DNA of 64,000 nucleotides, from NCBI RefSeq assembly GCF_003335675.1, contig NZ_QPHL01000015.1, positions 359,995 through 423,994 of the forward strand, given 5' to 3'. Shown one piece after another: positions 39,334-48,540 of this stretch. A program made the translations under genes and the position numbers. The stretch is from Winogradskyella sp. KYW1333 (GTDB lineage: Bacteria > Bacteroidota > Bacteroidia > Flavobacteriales > Flavobacteriaceae). The notes beneath the pieces are model-generated. The model worked only from the letters and a program-made list of their open reading frames with translations. It had not been told where the DNA came from and did not search any database. The stretch's first letter is position 1, and each line of letters opens with the position of its first letter.

Positions 39334-41778
39334 ATGAAACAATTACTCAGAATCTTCGTATTTCTTTTCGTGATTAATGGTTTTGCACAGCAGAATCTTA
39401 CATATCAACAACCTTCTAATGAGATTTTAGAACTCGCTGATGTAGAATTAGCTCCAGGCGTTCAAATTGACAGTAAAGGTGAGCAAATGGTATTGCTTTA
39501 TCGCAATCAATACAAATCAATTGCAGAGTTATCTGAAACAGAATTAAGATTAGCTGGTCTTAGAATTAATCCGGTAACCAATATTGGAAGCAGAACTAAT
39601 TATTACACAAATATTAAGGTTAAAGGTGTAAAAGATAAAGACGCAAAACAAGTTTCTGGGTTACCAGAAAACGCAAGACTTTCAGGATTTAGATGGTCAC
39701 CAGATGAAAGTATGATTGCCTGCCTTAATACAACATCCACTGGAGTAGAAGTTTGGGTATTAAATATTGCCAATGCCAAGGTCACAAAACTTACAGATGC
39801 TAAGGTCAATGCAAATATGGGAAGTACTATAAATTGGTTTAAAGACAACCAAAATCTTTTGGTTAAAATGTTACCTGCTGATAGAAAACCATTGATAAAT
39901 ACAGCAGTAGCTGTACCAACTGGACCAACTGTTTCGGTAAGTAATGGAGCTAAGGCACAAAATAGAACCTATCAAGATTTATTAAAAACACCTAATGACG
40001 AGTTTAACTTTGAACAGTTAGCAAGATCTGAGATTAAAAAGGTTTCCATTGATGGCAAAGTAGATGATTTTCTAGGTGCTGATATGTATAGAAGCATAAG
40101 CTTTTCGCCTGATGGTAATTATGTAATGATTACAAAGGTTAAAAAACCGTTTTCTTATTTAGTAACATTTGGCAGATTTCCTAGTGAAAGCACTATGTAT
40201 AGCAAAAATGGCAACATAGTAACCGTTGTAAACGAAGTTCCTTTAGATGAAGTTAGACCTAAAGGATTTATGTCTACCAGACTTGGTAAACGCAATATGA
40301 TATGGCGAGGCGACAAACCTTCTACTTTGGTATGGGCAGAAGCTTTAGATAGCGGTGATCCAGCAATAGAAGCAGAATATAGAGATGCTGTATATGAGCA
40401 AAACGCACCATTTAATGGACCAAAAAAAATGATCCTTAAAACAAAACAACGTTTTGCCGGGATAGAATGGGGAAATGACAATTCAGCAATGGCATATGAT
40501 TATTGGTGGAATACAAGAAATACTAAAACATATATGTTTAATCCTTCTACTGCTGAGGCCAAAGTTATTTCTGATAGAAACTATCAAGATGTTTACAGCG
40601 ATCCTGGAAATTTTGTGACCTCAAAAAATGAATATGGTAGCTACACACTCAATATGAACGGTGATAAAATTTACCTCATGGGTAATGGATATTCAAAGGA
40701 AGGACAGTTTCCATTCATTGATGAATACAATACAAAAACAGGCAAAACTAAGCGACTTTATCAGTCTAAGTATACGGATAAGTTAGAAAGTCTCAATAGT
40801 GCCTTAGATCTGAAAAAAGGTAAAATACTGGTTCGTATTGAGTCAAAAACCCAATATCCGAATTACTACATTAGGAATATAAATAAAAAAAACGATCTCA
40901 CAGCTATAACAACATTTGAAAATCCGTTTAAAAGCCTTGAAACGGTGGACAAACGCGTCATCAGCTACAAACGTGATGATGGTTTAGATCTAGAAGGGAC
41001 GCTCTATTTACCCTTAGACTATAAGGAAGGTGAAAAGTATCCAATGATTTTATGGGCATATCCTAGGGAATATAAGGATAAGGCTAGTGCATCTCAAAGT
41101 ACGGCTAATCCAAACGAGTTTGTTTACCCATATTGGGGCTCACCTATATATTGGGTTACAAAAGGTTATGTTGTACTAGACGACGCCGCGTTTCCAATAG
41201 TTGGTGAAGGTGATGAAGAACCTAACGACTCGTTTAGAACACAACTTGTAGCTAATGGTAAAGCAGCAATAGACGCAGTTGATAATTTAGGCTACATTGA
41301 TAGAGAAAAAGTTGCAGTTGGAGGGCACAGTTATGGAGCATTTATGACAGCCAATTTACTGTCTCATTCTAATTTATTTGCTGCAGGAATTGCAAGAAGT
41401 GGAGCCTATAATAGAACATTAACGCCTTTTGGTTTTCAAAGTGAAGAACGCAGTTATTGGGAAGCTCCAGAAATTTATTACAATATGTCACCTTTTATGC
41501 ATGCAGACAAAATGAAAACACCATTACTACTTATTCATGGTGTGGCCGATAATAATTCCGGAACCTATCCATTGCAAAGCGAACGCTATTTTAATGCCTT
41601 AAAAGGACTAGGCGCACCAGTTAGACTGGTAATGTTACCTAAAGAAAGTCATGGTTATAGAGCCAAAGAATCAATAATGCATATGCTATGGGAGCAAGAT
41701 AAATGGTTAGAAAAGCATGTGAAGAATAAAAAGAAGAAAGAAGAAAAGATTGAAGTTAAAGAAACAATCAAAAATTAA
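39334..41778 (+). CDS. S9 family serine peptidase (prolyl oligopeptidase type), secreted
   Basis: 814 residues with a signal peptide (ending NGFAQQ, about residue 19). The N-terminal two-thirds is a beta-propeller-like domain. The C-terminal alpha/beta hydrolase has nucleophile Ser666 in GGHSYGAFMTAN, an aspartate in HGVADNNSG and histidine in KESHGYRAKES. The tail is very lysine-rich. The AFPIVGEGDEEPND insert before the nucleophile resembles glutamyl endopeptidases of the S9D group. It likely cleaves peptides in the periplasm or outside. A terminator follows at 41795-41824. Confidence 0.93.
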   Translation: MKQLLRIFVFLFVINGFAQQNLTYQQPSNEILELADVELAPGVQIDSKGEQMVLLYRNQYKSIAELSETELRLAGLRINPVTNIGSRTNYYTNIKVKGVKDKDAKQVSGLPENARLSGFRWSPDESMIACLNTTSTGVEVWVLNIANAKVTKLTDAKVNANMGSTINWFKDNQNLLVKMLPADRKPLINTAVAVPTGPTVSVSNGAKAQNRTYQDLLKTPNDEFNFEQLARSEIKKVSIDGKVDDFLGADMYRSISFSPDGNYVMITKVKKPFSYLVTFGRFPSESTMYSKNGNIVTVVNEVPLDEVRPKGFMSTRLGKRNMIWRGDKPSTLVWAEALDSGDPAIEAEYRDAVYEQNAPFNGPKKMILKTKQRFAGIEWGNDNSAMAYDYWWNTRNTKTYMFNPSTAEAKVISDRNYQDVYSDPGNFVTSKNEYGSYTLNMNGDKIYLMGNGYSKEGQFPFIDEYNTKTGKTKRLYQSKYTDKLESLNSALDLKKGKILVRIESKTQYPNYYIRNINKKNDLTAITTFENPFKSLETVDKRVISYKRDDGLDLEGTLYLPLDYKEGEKYPMILWAYPREYKDKASASQSTANPNEFVYPYWGSPIYWVTKGYVVLDDAAFPIVGEGDEEPNDSFRTQLVANGKAAIDAVDNLGYIDREKVAVGGHSYGAFMTANLLSHSNLFAAGIARSGAYNRTLTPFGFQSEERSYWEAPEIYYNMSPFMHADKMKTPLLLIHGVADNNSGTYPLQSERYFNALKGLGAPVRLVMLPKESHGYRAKESIMHMLWEQDKWLEKHVKNKKKKEEKIEVKETIKN

Positions 41779-41794
41779 AAATATTCCGAAAACG

Positions 41795-41824
41795 AAAAAC
41801 CATTCCACAGCCAATGGTTTTTTT
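41795..41824 (+). terminator. Terminator after the S9 peptidase gene
   Basis: 10-bp stem AAAAACCATT (41795-41804 with 41813-41822), 8-nt loop, T run ending at 41824. It starts 16 bp past the stop. Confidence 0.85.
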
Positions 41825-41933
41825 ATGCCATCTTGTCACAGTTTAATACTTGGTACTTTATTTGAATACGGGATTAGTGAAATAAACAATTAAAATCAAA
41901 CCTGTTAATCCAGGAATAAAAAAACAACATATC

Positions 41934-43844
41934 ATGGCAAAAGGAAATATTAATGTGTCGGTAGAAAACATTTTCCCGTTAATTAAAAAATTCTTGTACA
42001 GTGATCACGAAATATTTTTACGTGAATTAATCAGTAACGCAACAGATGCGACTCTTAAATTAAAGCATTTAACAAGTATTGGTGAATCTAAATCAGAGTA
42101 CGGTGAACCAAAGATTGAAATAAAAATAGATAAAGAGGGAAAGAAACTTCATATCATAGATCAAGGAATTGGTATGAGCGCAGAGGAAGTTGAGAAATAC
42201 ATCAACCAAATTGCTTTCTCAGGTGCTGAAGAATTCCTAGATAAATATAAAGATACTGGTAAAGATGCTGGTATCATTGGTCATTTTGGATTAGGATTCT
42301 ATTCATCTTTTATGGTTTCAGATAAAGTAGAAATTATTACCAAATCCCATACTGATGCTCCGGCTGCACATTGGGTGTGTGATGGTTCACCAGAATTCAC
42401 TTTAGAGAAAGCAGATAAAAAAGAAAGAGGAACAGAAATCATTCTTCATATTTCTGAGGAGGAACAGGAATTTCTCGAAGAAGCAAGAATAAGAGAGTTA
42501 CTCACAAAATATAACAAGTTTATGCCTATTCCGATTAAATTCGGAACTAAGGAAATTAACGATCCAGATTTCACTCCAAAAACTACAAAAGATAAGGACG
42601 GTAAGGAAACTACAGAGCCGCACAAACAAATCACAGTTGATAATATCATTAACAATCCTAATCCGGCTTGGACTAAGCAACCAGCAGATTTAAAGGATCA
42701 AGATTATAGCTCATTCTACAGAGAATTGTACCCAATGCAGTTTGAAGAACCACTGTTTCATATTCACCTTAATGTAGATTATCCATTCAATTTAACGGGA
42801 ATCTTGTATTTCCCAAAGATGACAAATGACCTTAATATTCAGAAGGATAAGATTCAGTTATACCAAAACCAGGTATTTGTAACTGATAATGTAGAAGGTA
42901 TAGTACCGGAGTTCTTAACCATGCTTCGTGGTGTTATAGACTCACCAGACATTCCATTAAACGTATCTCGTAGTTACTTGCAGGCTGATGGAAACGTTAA
43001 GAAAATTTCATCTTATATCACTAGAAAAGTAGCGGATAAATTGAAATCATTATTCAATAATAATCGTGAAGATTTTGAGAAAAAATGGGACGATATTAAA
43101 ATTGTTATTGAGTATGGTATGTTATCTGAAGAAAAGTTCTTTGAAAAAGCAGATGCATTCGCTTTATATCCAACTGTAGATGGTAAATTTTACACCTTTG
43201 AAGAATTAACAAATGCTATTAAAGCTAAACAAACTGACAAGGATGATAAAATGGTAATTCTTTATGCCTCAAACAAGGATGAGCAACATGCTTACATACA
43301 AGCTGCAAAGGATAAAAATTATGAAGTTTTATTATTGGACTCACCAATAGTTAGTCATTTAATGCAAAAGCTAGAAACATCTAAAGAAAATATCTCTTTT
43401 GCACGTGTTGATGCTGATCATATTGATAACTTAATTAAGAAAGACGATACAACTATCTCTAAGTTGAGTGAAGATGAAAAAACCAAACTAAACGAGTTAT
43501 TAAAAGAGGTTGTTCCTTCAGACAAATTCATGGTACAGTTGGAAGCAATGGATAGTAATGCGTCACCATTTATTATTACACAGCCAGAATTTATGCGTCG
43601 TATGAAAGAAATGCAACAAACTGGAGGGGGTGGTATGTTTGGTATGGGTAACATGCCAGAGATGTACAACTTGGTAGTGAATACAAATCATGACTTAGTG
43701 AATGAAATTCTTAACACAAAAACACGTAAAAAACAAGAGCGTTTAATAAATCAGAGTTTAGATTTAGCAAGGTTGTCACAAGGCCTATTGAAAGGCGAAG
43801 AGTTAACAAACTTTATTAAGCGTAGTTATGATATGATTAAGTAG
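41934..43844 (+). CDS. htpG: Molecular chaperone HtpG (Hsp90)
   Basis: 636 residues. The GHKL ATPase domain has the metal-binding asparagine in LISNATDA, DQGIGM, and the lid/N3 motif GHFGLGFYSSFMVSD. The middle domain has the catalytic-loop arginine in LNVSRSYLQAD. The C-terminal dimerisation domain has a Met/Gly-rich stretch (QQTGGGGMFGMGNMPEM). Helps fold client proteins in the cytoplasm. No CIRCE operator was seen upstream. A terminator follows at 43881-43908. Confidence 0.98.
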   Translation: MAKGNINVSVENIFPLIKKFLYSDHEIFLRELISNATDATLKLKHLTSIGESKSEYGEPKIEIKIDKEGKKLHIIDQGIGMSAEEVEKYINQIAFSGAEEFLDKYKDTGKDAGIIGHFGLGFYSSFMVSDKVEIITKSHTDAPAAHWVCDGSPEFTLEKADKKERGTEIILHISEEEQEFLEEARIRELLTKYNKFMPIPIKFGTKEINDPDFTPKTTKDKDGKETTEPHKQITVDNIINNPNPAWTKQPADLKDQDYSSFYRELYPMQFEEPLFHIHLNVDYPFNLTGILYFPKMTNDLNIQKDKIQLYQNQVFVTDNVEGIVPEFLTMLRGVIDSPDIPLNVSRSYLQADGNVKKISSYITRKVADKLKSLFNNNREDFEKKWDDIKIVIEYGMLSEEKFFEKADAFALYPTVDGKFYTFEELTNAIKAKQTDKDDKMVILYASNKDEQHAYIQAAKDKNYEVLLLDSPIVSHLMQKLETSKENISFARVDADHIDNLIKKDDTTISKLSEDEKTKLNELLKEVVPSDKFMVQLEAMDSNASPFIITQPEFMRRMKEMQQTGGGGMFGMGNMPEMYNLVVNTNHDLVNEILNTKTRKKQERLINQSLDLARLSQGLLKGEELTNFIKRSYDMIK

Positions 43845-43880
43845 TTGGAACGCTGACAGAAATTCAGGACCTTAAATAAC

Positions 43881-43908
43881 AAAACCACTTCAATTTTGAA
43901 GTGGTTTT
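43881..43908 (+). terminator. Terminator after htpG
   Basis: Perfect 13-base arms (43881-43893 with 43896-43908), so the effective loop is four or more bases, ending in a T run. 37 bp past the htpG stop. Confidence 0.85.
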
Positions 43909-43945
43909 GTTATCTTTAGGTAACAGATATTTAAATCTTGTTATC

Positions 43946-44338
43946 ATGCACTCTAATAATAAACTTAACACTTTTAGTGTATTATTTTTAATTAAAGGTA
44001 TACTAACACTCTGCTTTGCGATTTTCTTTATATTTTATGTAGGGTTAGGATTTTTTGTAACCAGTGCTGTAGAACTAGACCAGTCTAAGGACATGCCTTT
44101 CAATCCTGGAATAATAATTATTATTCTTGGGGTAATTGGTTTAATTATAACAGTGACCTTGGGTATACTTAAAATTTTAGCCTCTAGTTACTTGAAATCA
44201 ATTAAGAATTACAATTTTATTTTCGCAATGGCGGTTGTAAGCTGCTTAACAGGAATACTTGGAATTTTGCTAGGTGTATTCACTTTAATTGAACTTAGTA
44301 AACCTGAAATAAAACAAATGTTTGATAATAACAACTAG
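43946..44338 (+). CDS. Small four-helix membrane protein of unknown function
   Basis: 130 residues from ATG 43946. An in-frame upstream reading starts inside the htpG terminator and is rejected. Hydrophobic segments near residues 11-33, 49-70 and 83-110 predict three or four membrane helices, with a short charged C-terminus (PEIKQMFDNNN). I do not recognise the family. It resembles small DUF4064/DUF4870-like membrane proteins in layout only. Confidence 0.65.
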   Translation: MHSNNKLNTFSVLFLIKGILTLCFAIFFIFYVGLGFFVTSAVELDQSKDMPFNPGIIIIILGVIGLIITVTLGILKILASSYLKSIKNYNFIFAMAVVSCLTGILGILLGVFTLIELSKPEIKQMFDNNN

Positions 44339-44496
44339 TACACTTTAGTTGAAATTTCATAAGTACTTTGCTTGAATTTGGCATTATCGACTAATATTTC
44401 AACAAGAAACAAAGAGAGGTTAGCATTAAAAGAAAAAGGTGTAAACGCAATTATTTTTAATATTAGAAAAAATCTGGATCTTCTTGGAAAATTACA
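44339..44496 (+). other. Degenerate-looking stretch before a small membrane reading frame
   Basis: No gene found. One frame reads without ATG from about 44361 to a TGA at 44498 (containing STRNKERLALKEKGVNAIIF) and runs straight into the 2-TM frame that follows in another register. It has a coding-like look and may be the decayed 5-prime part of a gene, but I cannot name it. Confidence 0.3.
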
Positions 44497-44673
44497 GTGA
44501 TCAACATTGCATTTCTATTAATAGGTATAGGTTTGGGTGTGCTAATAGCAAATATATTAGACACCTACACAGGTTTAGATGAAGATGCGGTTTATCCGTC
44601 AATAATATTCATAATTGCAGGTTTAGGCTTATATGTTGAGTACACTCAAACAAAAAAAGCGTTAGAAGATTAA
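44497..44673 (+). CDS. Small two-helix membrane protein, start codon uncertain
   Basis: GTG at 44497 gives 58 residues (MINIAFLLIGIGLGVLIANI to TQTKKALED) with two hydrophobic helices around an acidic loop (LDEDAVYPS). The same frame extends upstream to a TAG at 44464, encoding KKSGSSWKIT, a plausible natural N-terminus that has no ATG. So either GTG is the start or the original start was lost. A terminator-like hairpin follows at 44692-44723. It resembles in layout the broken 2-TM frame at 47657-47827. Confidence 0.45.
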   Translation: MINIAFLLIGIGLGVLIANILDTYTGLDEDAVYPSIIFIIAGLGLYVEYTQTKKALED

Positions 44674-44691
44674 TAAATAAACCAATCAATG

Positions 44692-44723
44692 AAAAAACAC
44701 CTCCTAATCAGAGGCGTTTTTTT
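44692..44723 (+). terminator. Terminator after the small 2-TM frame
   Basis: 8-bp stem with one mismatch (44696-44703 with 44711-44718), 7-nt loop, then seven T. The A run on the other side allows two-way use. Confidence 0.6.
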
Positions 44724-44765
44724 ATGTTTATAAATGATGTATCTTTAAATCCATACATATAAAGA

Positions 44766-45740
44766 ATGCGTAAAATCCTTTTTCTATTTCTATTTTCTGC
44801 ACAATTTGTTGGCGCACAAATTACCATCTTAGATAGCATTTCTAAACATCCAGTGAGTTATGCGGCTGTTTCATTTGGTAATGGGAATGGAATTTTTGCA
44901 GATGACGAAGGAAAATTTGTGTTTACAGAGAAGCTCTATCCAGATATAGATTCTTTATTTATTTCTGCATTAAGCTATAAAGATCTTAATATGAATTCCA
45001 ATGAATTGATAGATACTTTATACATGGTTTCCCAAGCTGATGAACTAGACGAAGTAACTATAGAATTTAAACGGAATAGAAAATTTAAAGAAGAAAAGTT
45101 AAAACCATATTTAGATGATAATTATTATAATTGTTGGCTACCAACAATAGAATCTGAAATTGCTGTTTACTTTCCTAAAACAAACCTTAAAGACCAGGAA
45201 GTTTCATCTGTCATTTTCCCAATAGCTTTGGAATCTCGAGATTGGAAAAAAAGAAAACGTTCTAATAGCGAAAAAAAGAAGTTTTCAACCTTATTCAAGG
45301 TGAAATTTTATGAAAACGAGAATGGTAGTCCAGGTAAGGTTTTAAGCTATGAAACCATAGTTTTTCGAGCTACAGAGATAAATGGTGACTCTTTTACCTT
45401 AAACGTTGAGGATTTTAATATCTATGTTCCAAACAATGGTCTGTTTGTTTCATTACAGGTTTTGGGTTACACTGATCAAAACGGTAAGCTACTACCAAAT
45501 AAAAAGTATAAAGAGGTACAAGCTAAAAATGGTATCATTAAAATACCAACTAATTTTAGACCGCTACTACCTTTTACCAGTCAATTAAGTGAGAAAAGAA
45601 CATTTATAAAACGTGTATTTATCAATGGCAATAATTGGATTAATTTCAGTAATGACAAGGGCTTTAAATCAAGCCTATTGGATAAAGGGTTATTCAATTA
45701 TGGTATAGGTATTGCATATAAGACCTATAAAGACGAATGA
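44766..45740 (+). CDS. Exported protein with carboxypeptidase-regulatory-like domain
   Basis: 324 residues. Signal peptide ends at VGAQ (residue 18). Residues 19-95 look like the transthyretin-like regulatory domain found at the start of many flavobacterial surface proteins (ITILDSISKHPVSYAAVSFG, then GIFADDEGKFVF). The rest is a beta-rich domain of unknown function with a basic patch (RDWKKRKRSNSEKKK). No enzyme motif and no sorting domain. The last 26 codons have a decayed copy 1.5 kb downstream (47223-47303). Confidence 0.75.
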   Translation: MRKILFLFLFSAQFVGAQITILDSISKHPVSYAAVSFGNGNGIFADDEGKFVFTEKLYPDIDSLFISALSYKDLNMNSNELIDTLYMVSQADELDEVTIEFKRNRKFKEEKLKPYLDDNYYNCWLPTIESEIAVYFPKTNLKDQEVSSVIFPIALESRDWKKRKRSNSEKKKFSTLFKVKFYENENGSPGKVLSYETIVFRATEINGDSFTLNVEDFNIYVPNNGLFVSLQVLGYTDQNGKLLPNKKYKEVQAKNGIIKIPTNFRPLLPFTSQLSEKRTFIKRVFINGNNWINFSNDKGFKSSLLDKGLFNYGIGIAYKTYKDE

Positions 45741-45809
45741 AATGGCTTAGCTTTATTTAAGTAAATTATAATAATTCTATTTTCGTAACATATAATATTA
45801 GAACCTAAA

Positions 45810-47177
45810 ATGAAAACCGTTTATAGTTATATTATTCTTTGCCTAATTATCACAGTTACATATTCTTGCGAGAAAAATGATACTGGAGAACAAGATGAAG
45901 AAGTCATAATTTTACCAGAAAACAGATTACCACAAGTAAAAATAAATACAAATGGAGCGACCATTGTTGATGAACCCAAAATAATTGCGCAAATGACCAT
46001 CACAATTAATGATGAAGTCGATTATGATGGTAATATTGGTATTGAAATAAGAGGATCATCTTCTCAATCATTCCCAAAAAAACAATTTGGCTTTGAAACG
46101 CGAGATGATGCAAATGAAGACCTTGATGTCTCCTTGCTGGGTTTCCCTGAAGAAGAAGATTGGATCTTATATGCTCCTTACAGCGACAAATCGTTGATTC
46201 GTAACATGCTTATCTATGACTTATCCAGAGAAATTGGCCGTTATGCCAGCCGAGCAAAATTTGTTGATGTTATAATAAATGAATCCTACAACGGAGTTTA
46301 TGTCCTAATGGAAAAATTAAAAAGAGATGATAATCGTATCGATATCAATAAATTAAGAGAAAATGAAAATAGTGGAGAAGATTTAACTGGTGGTTATATA
46401 CTTAAAATTGATAAAGCAGATGGCCCTAATAATACCATATATACCAATATAAATTCAATTACATCTACTTATACGCCAAACGATGCAAGTTCCGGACAGG
46501 AAATTCATTTTTTATACGACACACCAGACGAAGAAGATATTACACAAGAACAAAAAACCTACATCAGCAATTATATGTTAGCTTTTGAAAATGCTTTATC
46601 AAGTAATGATTTTACCGATCCTAATACTGGCTATTCTGCATATATAGAAACACAGAGTTTTATTGACTTCTTTTTACTTACCGAATTATCCAACAACGTA
46701 GATGGTTACCGCTTAAGTACTTGGCTCGTTAAAGATAAAAATGAAAAACTTCAAATGGGTCCTATCTGGGATTTCAATTTAGCTTTTGGTAATGCTGATT
46801 ATTGTTCCGGTGGATCAACTAATGTTTGGGCATATAAATTTAATGAGAGATGTTCAAATGATTTCTGGCAAATTCCTTTTTGGTGGGATCGTTTACTTGA
46901 AGATCCAGAATTTGTATCTCAATTAAAACTCCGTTGGTTAGAATTGCGTGGTGGTTCACTCTCAAATAGCGCAATACTTCAAAAAATAGATTCTTATACA
47001 GAAACACTTAGCTTATCTGGTGGAATTCAAGAGAATTTTGAAAAATGGCCTGTCTTGGGTCAGTATGTATGGCCAAACAACTTCGTTGGAAATTCTTATG
47101 AAGACGAAAAGAATTACCTTATTGAATGGATAGAAGATAGATTAAATTGGTTAGATACTGAAATCACTGAACTTTGA
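45810..47177 (+). CDS. CotH kinase family lipoprotein
   Basis: 455 residues. Lipobox VTYSC (Cys20) is followed by an acidic linker. The CotH domain shows IEIRGSSSQSFPKKQFGFE, WILYAPYSDKSLIRNML, NESYNGVYVLMEKLKRDDNRI and GPIWDFNLAFGNADY, with the DxNxxxG-type metal-binding aspartate. CotH proteins are atypical protein kinases that phosphorylate spore-coat proteins in Bacillus. In Bacteroidetes they are secreted and their targets are unknown. A TATTTTCG promoter-like box lies at 45779-45786. Confidence 0.9.
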   Translation: MKTVYSYIILCLIITVTYSCEKNDTGEQDEEVIILPENRLPQVKINTNGATIVDEPKIIAQMTITINDEVDYDGNIGIEIRGSSSQSFPKKQFGFETRDDANEDLDVSLLGFPEEEDWILYAPYSDKSLIRNMLIYDLSREIGRYASRAKFVDVIINESYNGVYVLMEKLKRDDNRIDINKLRENENSGEDLTGGYILKIDKADGPNNTIYTNINSITSTYTPNDASSGQEIHFLYDTPDEEDITQEQKTYISNYMLAFENALSSNDFTDPNTGYSAYIETQSFIDFFLLTELSNNVDGYRLSTWLVKDKNEKLQMGPIWDFNLAFGNADYCSGGSTNVWAYKFNERCSNDFWQIPFWWDRLLEDPEFVSQLKLRWLELRGGSLSNSAILQKIDSYTETLSLSGGIQENFEKWPVLGQYVWPNNFVGNSYEDEKNYLIEWIEDRLNWLDTEITEL

Positions 47178-47214
47178 TTTTATTTTAAAAACTATTAAAT
47201 ATTTAACTTTGACA

Positions 47215-47303
47215 AATGAATTGGCTTTAAACCGAACTTAATGGACAAAGAATTATTAAATTACAGGATAGGCAATTCATTTAAGACTTATAAAGATGAA
47301 TGA
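47215..47303 (+). pseudogene. Decayed C-terminal fragment of a paralogue of the 44766-45740 gene
   Basis: In one frame 47223-47303 encodes GFKPNLMDKELLNY and then RIGNSFKTYKDE plus a stop. The end of the upstream gene encodes GFKSSLLDKGLFNY and then GIGIAYKTYKDE plus a stop, so 16 or more of 26 residues and the stop position agree. Similarity continues a few bases upstream (AATGA) with a one-base deletion and then a frame break. The fragment has no start. Its end overlaps the ATG of the next gene. Confidence 0.7.
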
Positions 47304-47652
47304 ATCTATAGGCATTTATATTATGTCAGCGATTTATATAATCGCAGGAATATTGCATTTTGTTAAAACAAAAATGTATATGATCATAATGCCAGAGTAT
47401 TTTTGCAACCATAAGAATTTAGTGATTTTAAGTGGTATAGCAGAAATAATTATGGGAATTGGGTTGTGTATTCCATCCCTTAAGACATTATCTTTATACT
47501 GTATTATCGCAATGCTGATAGTATTTTTAACCGTACATTTTTATATGCTTAATAATGATAAGGCATCATTAGGAATTCCAAAATGGATTTTAGTTCTTAG
47601 AATTCCCTTACAGTTCGCTTTAATGTATTGGGCATGGTTATATATAGATTGA
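47296..47652 (+). CDS. DoxX-like membrane protein
   Basis: 118 residues with four predicted helices. The pattern AGILHFVKTKMYMIIMPEYF, HKNLVILSGIAEIIMGIGLCIP and a final IPLQFALMYWAWLY fits the DoxX/DUF4267-like family of small inner-membrane proteins of uncertain role. The first ATG (47296) lies within the paralogue fragment; an internal ATG at 47323 is also possible. Confidence 0.8.
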   Translation: MNESIGIYIMSAIYIIAGILHFVKTKMYMIIMPEYFCNHKNLVILSGIAEIIMGIGLCIPSLKTLSLYCIIAMLIVFLTVHFYMLNNDKASLGIPKWILVLRIPLQFALMYWAWLYID

Positions 47653-47656
47653 TTAT

Positions 47657-47827
47657 ATGAAAGACTAAACAGGACTAATAATCGCATTTATAGGAATTGT
47701 AATACTCGCAGGAGTTATTGGATATCAAGCTAAAACTGAAGAATCTGCTCCTGCGTTTATAGTTATAGGTTTAGCAGTAAATATTGTTGGTGTAATTATA
47801 CACTTCAAGCGCAACATGAAAAAGTAG
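47657..47827 (+). pseudogene. Small 2-TM membrane protein gene with an in-frame stop at codon 4
   Basis: ATG at 47657 reads MKD, then TAA, then an uninterrupted 52-codon frame: TGLIIAFIGIVILAGVIGYQ, acidic loop KTEESAP, second helix and FKRNMKK with a TAG at 47825. The frame after the TAA has no ATG, GTG or TTG that would keep the first helix. It looks like a once-working gene with an early nonsense change, unless a sequencing error made the TAA. Starts four bases after the DoxX-like gene and ends one base before the convergent dipeptidase gene. Confidence 0.6.
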
Positions 47828-48508
47828 TTACTCAACAACAAAGTCGAAGTAGGTTTCCGGAAAGGGTTCCCCACGCAAGGTAAAATGCCACCATTCTTTA
47901 GGATAATTCCTAAATCCATGTTTTAACATCACTGTCTGCAACAACTGTCTATTCATTTTTTGAGTTTCAGAAATACTTTGGTAATCAACCCAAGATTGTT
48001 GCCCAAAAAAATCATAAGGACTACCCATATCTAGTGGTTCACCTGTAATTACATTAATAATAGTCAAGTCTAAAGTACTACCTCTACTATGGCCAGATCT
48101 CGATGCTATATATTCTTCCTTAAAAAGATTTTCCTTAGCAACATCTGGATAAAATTGTGATTTATTAATTGTATCATTTAAATCTCTAGCCCATCTTATA
48201 AAATGATTTACAGCACGCTGGGGCCTGTAGCCATCATAAACCTTTAAACATAGATTTTGTGACTGGAGTTCCTCTTGTACTAACATTAATTTATCTGCAG
48301 TCTCTTTAGTAATAATAAGTTTATTGGAATGATAACCTTCAATAGTATCACCAACAAAATTATTGACTGAAAAATACCGTAGCTCTATATCTAGATCATT
48401 TATAACATCCCTAGCATAAACAAAACCTGTCGGTAGCATCGTTTGTCGCTGACCCAAGCTTAACAATCCACTTGTTAAAAGAAGAATTAAAAGAGTTTTT
48501 AATTTCAT
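47828..48508 (-). CDS. D-Ala-D-Ala dipeptidase (VanX/DdpX-like, M15)
   Basis: 226 residues with a signal peptide (1-19). Zinc ligands His140 and Asp147 (SGHSRGSTLDL) and His208, with catalytic Glu205 (EWWHFTL), are in place, as is Arg95 (DGYRPQ) that stabilises the transition state. Cleaves D-alanyl-D-alanine. Being exported, it more likely recycles cell-wall peptides than gives vancomycin resistance, which needs the VanHA ligase system (absent here). Confidence 0.93.
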   Translation of the reverse strand: MKLKTLLILLLTSGLLSLGQRQTMLPTGFVYARDVINDLDIELRYFSVNNFVGDTIEGYHSNKLIITKETADKLMLVQEELQSQNLCLKVYDGYRPQRAVNHFIRWARDLNDTINKSQFYPDVAKENLFKEEYIASRSGHSRGSTLDLTIINVITGEPLDMGSPYDFFGQQSWVDYQSISETQKMNRQLLQTVMLKHGFRNYPKEWWHFTLRGEPFPETYFDFVVE

Positions 48509-48540
48509 ACCTAAGCACTAATTTAGTCAAAAAATATGCT

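Noticed and set aside
44339..47827. Transposon or insertion sequence in the decayed region
   Set aside because: No transposase fragment, terminal inverted repeat or target duplication could be found.
47828..48508. Vancomycin resistance determinant
   Set aside because: Only a VanX-like dipeptidase with a signal peptide is present. VanH, VanA-type ligase and VanRS are missing, so wall recycling is more likely.
48472..48540. Longer N-terminus for the AlkB protein
   Set aside because: It would overlap the divergent dipeptidase gene and its residues do not resemble the family. ATG 48541 fits.
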